From contig JBFISM010000118.1 of assembly GCA_041608535.1 (NCBI GenBank), positions 1 through 11,790 of the forward strand: 11,790 nucleotides of DNA, given 5' to 3'. Made by a program: the position numbers and the translations under genes. Source of the DNA: JBFISM01 sp041608535. GTDB taxonomy: Bacteria > Actinomycetota > Acidimicrobiia > Spongiisociales > UBA5794. Positions 6,491 to 11,790 of this stretch are shown piece by piece; within the stretch, counting starts at the first letter, position 1; the number at the start of each line of letters is the position of its first letter. The notes under the pieces are model-generated. The model did not search any database and was not told the DNA's origin. It worked only from the letters and a program-made list of their open reading frames with translations.

Positions 6491-9400
6491 GTGAGTATGG
6501 AGGACTCCGGCCGGGACCAACCCGTCACCGTCGAGCGCCTTGTCGGCATGTTCGCCGAGGACCCACGCAAAGCGGCCCTTGGCGCTTTCGCCCGTGCGTA
6601 CTTACAGCGGCTGCCCGCGACCTACGTCAATGCCCGCCCCATCGAGGAGACTGCGGCCCACGTGCGCAGCGTGTTCGAGTTTGCCGACGAACGCCGCGGC
6701 AACGCAATCTCGGTGAGAGTGTTCAATCCGACACGCTCGTCCCACGGCTACGAGGCGCCGGTATCGGTGCTCGAGGTGGCGTCGTCCGACATGGCGTTCC
6801 TGGTCGACTCGATCACGAACGAAATCCAAGCGCAGGGCCACACCATCGTGCAGTTGATCCACCCGGTGGTGGGGACAGTGCGGGACGGCAGCGGCAGGAT
6901 TTCGGCAGTCGTGCCGGCGAGGACGGCGCCATCGACGGAGTCGATCCAGCACTTTGAGCTCTCCAGGTTGCTCGATGACGACGAGGCCCGGCGACTCCAG
7001 CAGGGAGTCGAGCGTGCCCTTCTCGACGTGCGGCGGGCGGTGAGCGATTTCGAGCCGATGCAAGGTGCGATCTACCGCATGATCCAGATCGCCCGCGCCG
7101 GAATCGGCCGGTACGGCAAGGACGACGTCGACGAGGCGGTCTCGTTTCTCGAGTGGCTGCTCGATCTCAACTTCGTCTTCCTCGGATACCGGGAGTACGA
7201 GATCACCCAGGACGAAGCGGAGCCGATGCTGTCCGTCGTGATGCATTCCGGGCTCGGCATCTTGCGCGACGACGCACAATCGGCCTACGCGGAGCCTGTG
7301 GCGTTTTCGAGCCTCCGCCCGTCGTTGCGTGCCCGCTACGAGCGGGGCGAGCTGCTCGTGATCACGAAGACCAATTCGACTTCACGTGTCCACCGCCGGG
7401 CCAGGATGGATTACATCGGCGTGCGCCACATCGGTCCCGATGGGTCAGTCGTCGGTGAAGTACGACTGCTCGGTCTCTTCACGTCGAAGGCGTACATGGC
7501 GCCGGCCGACTCGATCCCGGTGTTGCGGCGCAAATTACGGCACATCATCGAGACGGAGGACCTGATCGAAGGCAGCCACTCGTACAAAGAGGTGGTACAG
7601 CTCTTCAACAGCTTCCCGACGGATGAGCTCTTCGCCACCCCGACCGACGCCGTGCGAGAGAGCATCGTCGGCCTCATCGAAGTCGAGGAACGTCAGCAGA
7701 TCAAGCTGTTCATGCGGCGCGACCTGCTGCAGCGCAATGTGTCGTTGCTCGTCGTGATGCCAAGAGACCGCTTCAACGCGGAGCTCCGCGTGACGCTCCA
7801 ACAGCTGTTCGTGGAGCGCTTCGGAGGGAACGCGGTCGACTACCGGTTGGCGTTGGGGGAGACCGACACGGCGCGGCTCCACTTCACCTTGTGGGCGCCG
7901 TCAGGACAGCTTGCGGATGTCTCACCCGGGGCGCTCGAGGCCGAGGTCGTCGCCGCCGCCCAAACATGGGAGGAACGGCTTGCGGAGAAGCTGACGGAGC
8001 GTTTCGGCCTCGACCGGGGAAATGCCCTTCTCGAAGAATGGGCTCGCCAGTTCCCGTCGTACTACCGGGCGTCGACGCCTCTCGAGGTGACCGTCGGTGA
8101 CATCGAGAAGCTGCATGAGATGGTGCAACTCCCGGACCAACGGCTCGTCGTTGGACTCCAACTCGAGCGCTCTGACGGTGAGGAGCTGACGCGCCTTGCG
8201 GTCTACAGAGCTGGGGGCAAGCTCGAGCTGTCCTCGATCATGCCGACGCTCGAGGCGCTCGGTCTCCGGGTCGTCGAGGAGGTTCCGACTCGGCTCTCCG
8301 GCGGGGCCGGCGAGGTCTTCATCCACGACTTCGGCGTGCTCGACGGCGACGGTAAGACGCTCGAGCTCGAAGACACCGGAGGGCGGGTGGCGGACACGAT
8401 CGTGGCGGTTCTGTCGGGCCGCGCCGAATCCGACTCGCTCAACCGGCTCGTTGTGTCGTCAGGCCTGGACCATGAGCAGGTGCGGATATTGCGCGCCTAC
8501 CGCACGTACTGGCGGCGGGTCAGCCCCGGCTTCACCGTCGAGTACATCAACGACGCGTTCTCACGTCACCCCGAGATCGCCGCGGACCTCGTCGACGTCT
8601 TCCAGACTCGATTCGATCCCGGTGCCGCCGACGCCGACATGGCACCCATCGTGGAGCGGATACACGCCAGACTCGATCGTGTGGCGAGCCTCGACGAGGA
8701 TCGCATCCTGCGTGGCTTCCTCGGCCTCATCCTCGCCACGCAGAGAACCAACGCCTATAGCGGTCCGGCCGAGCGGCTGGCGTTCAAGTTCAGGTCGGTC
8801 GAGGTGCCGGCCATGCCACGGCCCGCACCCTTGTACGAGATTTTCGTCTACGCCACGGACGTCGAAGGTATCCATCTGCGTAGCGGCATGGTGGCGCGAG
8901 GCGGGATTCGCTGGTCGACACGCAAGGAGGATTACCGCACCGAGGTACTCGGCCTGATGAAGGCGCAGGTTACGAAGAATGCCGTCATCGTCCCGACCGG
9001 CGCCAAGGGCGGCTTCGTGCTGCGGCACCCCCCCGGTGACGAGTCGGGACTCGGCGACGCGGTGCGCAGCGGATACGAGACGTTCATCCGGGGGTTGCTA
9101 GACCTCACCGACAACCTCATCGAGGGGAAGGTCGTTCCGCCGGAGCGGGTCAGGGTTCACGATGGCGACGACCCGTACCTCGTCGTCGCCGCCGACAAGG
9201 GAACGGCGACATTCTCAGACGTCGCCAACGAACTGGCGGCCGAGTATGGATTCTGGCTTGGCGATGCCTTCGCCAGCGGAGGTTCAGCCGGTTATGACCA
9301 CAAGGCGCTCGGCATCACGGCCAGGGGTGCTTGGGAATCCGTCAAATGGCACTTCCGTGAGCTTGGAATCGAGATCATGGACACTCCGTTCACCGTTGTC

Positions 9401-11278
9401 GGCATCGGGGACATGTCCGGCGACGTTTTCGGCAACGGCATGCTGCTGTCGAAGACGATCCGACTGGTCGCGGCGTTCGACCACCGCCACATCTTCATAG
9501 ATCCGGATCCTGATCCTGCAATCTCGTTCGAAGAGCGGCAGCGCCTCTTCACGTTGCCACGATCCAGTTGGGGCGACTACGACAAATCGCTGCTCTCTCC
9601 GGGCGGAGGGGTGTATCCGCGAACCGCAAAACGCGTCGATCTGACGAAAGCGGCTCGGAGAGCGATCGGTCTCGGCAACCAAGAGGTCACGCCCGACGAG
9701 GTGATCAAGGCGATCTTGCGTGCACCGGTGGATCTGCTGTGGAACGGTGGCATCGGCACCTACGTCAAGGCGGAGCACGAGACCAACCAGGAGGTCGGTG
9801 ATCGGGTCAACGACTCCGTTCGCATCGACGGCCGCGAACTGCGCTGCAAGGTGATCGGCGAGGGCGGCAACCTGGGGCTCACCCAATCTGCGCGCATCGA
9901 GTACGCGCTCGGTGGTGGCCGGGTCAACACGGACTTCATAGACAACGCTGCGGGAGTTCATTGTTCCGACCGGGAGGTCAACCTGAAGGTGCTGCTCGGC
10001 CTCGCCGAATCGCACGGTGCGCTCACGAGAGAAGAGCGCAACCGGTTGGTCGGTGATGTCGCAGACGATGTCGTCGACGCGATCCTGTACGACGACTTCC
10101 TCCAGGCTCAGATCCTCGCCCAAGATGTCGAGAGGTCGGCGCTTCACATGGACGCGTACGAGGAGCTCATGGCGTTGCTCGAGAGTGAAGGCACTCTCGA
10201 TCGAACGATCGAGTACCTGCCGGTCACCGATGAGATGAACGAACGTGCCAGATCGGGCCTCGGCATGACCGCACCGGAGATGTCTGTGCTGCTTGCGTAT
10301 GCGAAGCGCAGCCTGCGTTCCTGGCTTCTCGAGTCGGATCTCCCTGACTGGCCGGACTTCGCTCAGGTGATCCACGAGTACTTCCCTGCAGCGGTCGTCG
10401 AGCGATTCGGGCACCTGATCCCCGACCACCCCCTGCGGCGCCAACTAATCGCCACGATCATCGCCAACCGAGTCGTGAATTCCGGAGGCGTCACATTCGT
10501 GACGAGGCTGATGAACGAAACGGGCGCTACGGCCGACCTGGTGGTCCGGGCCTATCACATCGCCCGCGCCGTGGTCGACGCCACTGAGCGCTGGCGGGCG
10601 GTTGAGTCCCTGATCGGGCAGATCCCGACGGACCTGGCACGACAGCTGATGCGCGGCATCGACGATCTCGTCGAGTCTGTGGCCCGGTGGTATCTCACCA
10701 ACCCGGGAACCGACGTGACAGGCGTCGTCATCGAGAAGGCCAAGCCGGCCTTTGAGGAGCTCACGGCGACGATCGCCGAGATCGGGCCGCCCCAGTGGAT
10801 CGCGGAGCGAGAAGATCGGGTCGCTGGCTGGATTTCCCAGGGGGTTCCTGCCGCCGTCGCACATCGCCATGTGTATCAGGAGGAGTTGATCCACGGAACC
10901 GACATCATCGAGGTGGCGCAACACACGTCCCGTCCCGTGAGAGACGTGGCCGAGGTGTTTCTGCTCGTCGGTTGGGCGTTCGAGATCGAATGGATCGAGA
11001 CCCAGGTCGCCAATCTGCCGATCGGCACGCGGTGGCAGCGCTTGGCGCGGCAGGCCGTCGAGGACGACCTCGTGTTGTTGCGTCGCCAGGTGGCCGAATG
11101 TGTCCTGGCTGCAGCCGGGGACAACGAACCGCAGACCGCGCTCCGCGACTATCTGGCGGCACGAAGGCGCGAGATCAGCCGCCTCGATGTTTTCCTGCGA
11201 TCGCTGGCCGGTGATGGAGTGACCGACGTCGGCACCGTCATCGTGGCCATCCGCCAAATCCGCAACCTGGCTACTTGA
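6491..11278 (+). CDS. gdh: NAD-specific glutamate dehydrogenase, large (180-kDa) type
   Basis: Catalyses oxidative deamination of L-glutamate to 2-oxoglutarate and ammonium with NAD+, usually in the catabolic direction, in the cytoplasm. At 1595 residues it matches the ~1600-residue GDH-180 class known from Streptomyces clavuligerus and mycobacteria. The N-terminal ~700 residues carry the ACT-like regulatory segments. The catalytic core shows ARGGIRWSTRKEDYRTEVLG (802-821), the lysine-rich MKAQVTKN (823-830) and PTGAKGGF (835-842). The nucleotide-binding region shows GIGDMSGDVFGNG (971-983) followed by HRHIFIDPDPDP (998 on). Next come NGGIGTYVK (1085 on), GEGGNLGLTQ (1123 on) and NAAGVHCSDREVNLK. 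The ~400-residue C-terminal helical region follows. The start is GTG 6491 or ATG 6497; neither has a strong Shine-Dalgarno, and GTG overlaps the stop of a 28-codon frame. The reading frame is intact throughout. In this class activity is commonly controlled allosterically and by GarA-type proteins, which are not seen here. Confidence 0.97.
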   Translation: MSMEDSGRDQPVTVERLVGMFAEDPRKAALGAFARAYLQRLPATYVNARPIEETAAHVRSVFEFADERRGNAISVRVFNPTRSSHGYEAPVSVLEVASSDMAFLVDSITNEIQAQGHTIVQLIHPVVGTVRDGSGRISAVVPARTAPSTESIQHFELSRLLDDDEARRLQQGVERALLDVRRAVSDFEPMQGAIYRMIQIARAGIGRYGKDDVDEAVSFLEWLLDLNFVFLGYREYEITQDEAEPMLSVVMHSGLGILRDDAQSAYAEPVAFSSLRPSLRARYERGELLVITKTNSTSRVHRRARMDYIGVRHIGPDGSVVGEVRLLGLFTSKAYMAPADSIPVLRRKLRHIIETEDLIEGSHSYKEVVQLFNSFPTDELFATPTDAVRESIVGLIEVEERQQIKLFMRRDLLQRNVSLLVVMPRDRFNAELRVTLQQLFVERFGGNAVDYRLALGETDTARLHFTLWAPSGQLADVSPGALEAEVVAAAQTWEERLAEKLTERFGLDRGNALLEEWARQFPSYYRASTPLEVTVGDIEKLHEMVQLPDQRLVVGLQLERSDGEELTRLAVYRAGGKLELSSIMPTLEALGLRVVEEVPTRLSGGAGEVFIHDFGVLDGDGKTLELEDTGGRVADTIVAVLSGRAESDSLNRLVVSSGLDHEQVRILRAYRTYWRRVSPGFTVEYINDAFSRHPEIAADLVDVFQTRFDPGAADADMAPIVERIHARLDRVASLDEDRILRGFLGLILATQRTNAYSGPAERLAFKFRSVEVPAMPRPAPLYEIFVYATDVEGIHLRSGMVARGGIRWSTRKEDYRTEVLGLMKAQVTKNAVIVPTGAKGGFVLRHPPGDESGLGDAVRSGYETFIRGLLDLTDNLIEGKVVPPERVRVHDGDDPYLVVAADKGTATFSDVANELAAEYGFWLGDAFASGGSAGYDHKALGITARGAWESVKWHFRELGIEIMDTPFTVVGIGDMSGDVFGNGMLLSKTIRLVAAFDHRHIFIDPDPDPAISFEERQRLFTLPRSSWGDYDKSLLSPGGGVYPRTAKRVDLTKAARRAIGLGNQEVTPDEVIKAILRAPVDLLWNGGIGTYVKAEHETNQEVGDRVNDSVRIDGRELRCKVIGEGGNLGLTQSARIEYALGGGRVNTDFIDNAAGVHCSDREVNLKVLLGLAESHGALTREERNRLVGDVADDVVDAILYDDFLQAQILAQDVERSALHMDAYEELMALLESEGTLDRTIEYLPVTDEMNERARSGLGMTAPEMSVLLAYAKRSLRSWLLESDLPDWPDFAQVIHEYFPAAVVERFGHLIPDHPLRRQLIATIIANRVVNSGGVTFVTRLMNETGATADLVVRAYHIARAVVDATERWRAVESLIGQIPTDLARQLMRGIDDLVESVARWYLTNPGTDVTGVVIEKAKPAFEELTATIAEIGPPQWIAEREDRVAGWISQGVPAAVAHRHVYQEELIHGTDIIEVAQHTSRPVRDVAEVFLLVGWAFEIEWIETQVANLPIGTRWQRLARQAVEDDLVLLRRQVAECVLAAAGDNEPQTALRDYLAARRREISRLDVFLRSLAGDGVTDVGTVIVAIRQIRNLAT

Positions 11279-11378
11279 TCGCCGTAGGGCGGCCTCGTTC
11301 GCTGAAGTCCTGCCTGTTGAGTTCGAGCGGTGGCCGTCACGGTGCCGATCGATGCGGGGAAGGGTCGATCAGGGAGGC

Positions 11379-11399
11379 GCACGCCCGGTGTATGCGTGC
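11379..11399. terminator. Hairpin between facing GDH and CMD-like genes
   Basis: GCACGC (11379-11384) and GCGTGC (11394-11399) form a 6-bp stem with a 9-base loop in the 153-base gap between the two stops. A second inverted pair, GATCGA/TCGATC, lies just upstream. No T-run is present. Position supports a terminator; strength is modest. Confidence 0.3.
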
Positions 11400-11431
11400 C
11401 GAAGCGGAGTGAGGTGCAGGCCCTGCGGGCG

Positions 11432-11790
11432 TCACGAGCTGTGTTCGCTCACCAGTCCAACGTCGGTGTCGCCGAGAACCTCGCGGTGGCCGATGCCGAG
11501 CGTCTTGATCCAGCGCTGCTGGCCGCTGGTCAGCGCAATGAAGAACCCGAGCTCCACGAGTTCCGGTTCGGTGAAGTGTTCGTGGAGCGCCTCCCACAAC
11601 GCTTCGTCGGCGATGCTCGAATCCCACAGGATCGAGCTCGTGTAGCGCAGCGCCGTCTTCTCCCGCTCGGTGTACCTGTCGGAGTCCTCGAACTGCAGGA
11701 GGTCGTCGTAGTCCGCTTCGCTGAGCCCATCCCGTCCAGCCTGGACGGATCGCTGGACTCCTCAGTAGTCACACTCGATGGACTTCGACA
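11432..11790 (-). CDS. Carboxymuconolactone decarboxylase/AhpD-like protein, partial, with in-frame TGA
   Basis: The gene enters from beyond the right edge and ends at TGA 11432-11434. CMD/AhpD-like proteins are small all-helical proteins, many with a CxxC peroxidase-type redox site. The visible reading is SKSIECDY, then TGA (11762-11764), then GVQRSVQAGRDGLSEADYDD, EREKTALRYTSSI, EALHEHFTEPELVELGFFIA and QRWIKTLGIGH. That is 109 residues after the TGA with family character throughout. The TGA aligns with the second Cys of the CxxC motif (pattern C-x-Y-C ... RS..A..DGL.E), with no gap on either side. Two readings remain: selenocysteine inserted at TGA (CxxU, a form known among AhpD-like selenoproteins), or a nonsense mutation of a TGC/TGT codon. 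A hairpin with SECIS-like geometry follows the TGA. No internal start with a ribosome site was seen just after the TGA. Convergent with GDH; a 34-bp piece of a relative is found at 2880-2913. Confidence 0.8.
11539..11572 (-). repeat. 34-bp segment shared with 2880-2913 (copy 2)
   Basis: The intact counterpart of the fragment at 2880-2913, inside the CMD-like gene, encoding TEPELVELGFF. The two copies differ at a single base and lie 8.66 kb apart in direct orientation. Confidence 0.8.
11732..11748 (-). promoter_or_regulatory. Candidate bacterial SECIS hairpin
   Basis: In the mRNA sense, CCGUCC (11748-11743) pairs with GGACGG (11737-11732) around the loop AGGCU (11742-11738), and a U-G pair extends the stem to seven. 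Nineteen bases separate the TGA from the loop, and the second loop base is G. These fit the bacterial SECIS rules as I recall them: short stem, small loop, G among the first two loop bases, loop 16-37 nt after UGA. The loop opens with AGG, as in the E. coli fdhF element. A competing 7-bp pairing, GUCCAGC (11758-11752) with GCUGGAC (11740-11734), exists. GC-rich DNA makes such hairpins by chance, so this alone does not prove recoding. Confidence 0.3.

Noticed and set aside
9284..10444. 386-codon minus-strand frame inside GDH
   Set aside because: Shadow of the GDH reading frame; no independent support.
11337..11627. 96-codon minus-strand frame at the right end
   Set aside because: Out of frame with the CMD-like reading that has clear family motifs; arginine-rich shadow.

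Overview
The window is GC-rich DNA, densely coding and mostly oriented in facing pairs. It reads like a high-GC Gram-positive chromosome, probably Actinomycetota and possibly the Acidimicrobiia. That placement is an inference from base composition, the very large NAD-dependent glutamate dehydrogenase of the mycobacterial/streptomycete type, the HAE3-type MMPL transporter and the Uma2/CMD family genes. No rRNA, tRNA, CRISPR array or recognisable transposase was seen.

Layout. (1) 1-332 (+): the C-terminal three quarters of a small heat-shock protein (Hsp20), cut by the window edge. A GC-rich hairpin separates it from a facing Uma2-family nuclease-like gene (382-965, -), which is split by a frameshift. 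(2) 1095-2090 (+): a multi-pass membrane protein of the CREST/alkaline ceramidase superfamily with all five metal-site residues at the expected spacing. It faces a small NTF2/SnoaL-like protein (2156-2524, -) across a long hairpin. (3) 2525-3374: a gene graveyard. A 34-bp piece of an AhpD/CMD-type gene is joined to the C-terminal part of a second ceramidase-like gene. That part is joined in turn to a segment from the middle of the same gene, in the wrong order and with an in-frame stop. (4) 3375-6140 (-): a 921-residue MMPL/RND transporter with a DxDxDG calcium-loop-like insert. (5) 6141-6490: a divergent spacer holding a possible short coding sequence broken by two 1-base gaps. (6) 6491-11278 (+): the 180-kDa class NAD-glutamate dehydrogenase. 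(7) 11432-11790 (-): a carboxymuconolactone decarboxylase/AhpD-like gene, cut by the window edge.

The genes do not form one obvious pathway. GDH handles glutamate catabolism. The MMPL pump and the ceramidase-like enzyme both belong to families concerned with lipids or hydrophobic molecules. Hsp20 and the AhpD-like protein fit stress and redox defence.

The most interesting point is in the last gene. The codon aligned with the second cysteine of its CxxC redox motif is TGA, the frame stays open and family-like for 109 residues afterwards, and a hairpin with a bacterial-SECIS-like shape (G in the second loop position, loop 19 nt after the TGA) follows. Selenocysteine is one reading and a plain nonsense mutation is the other. 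The window also shows at least one and probably three frameshifts. Decay of accessory genes or uncorrected indel errors in the assembly must therefore be kept in mind throughout.
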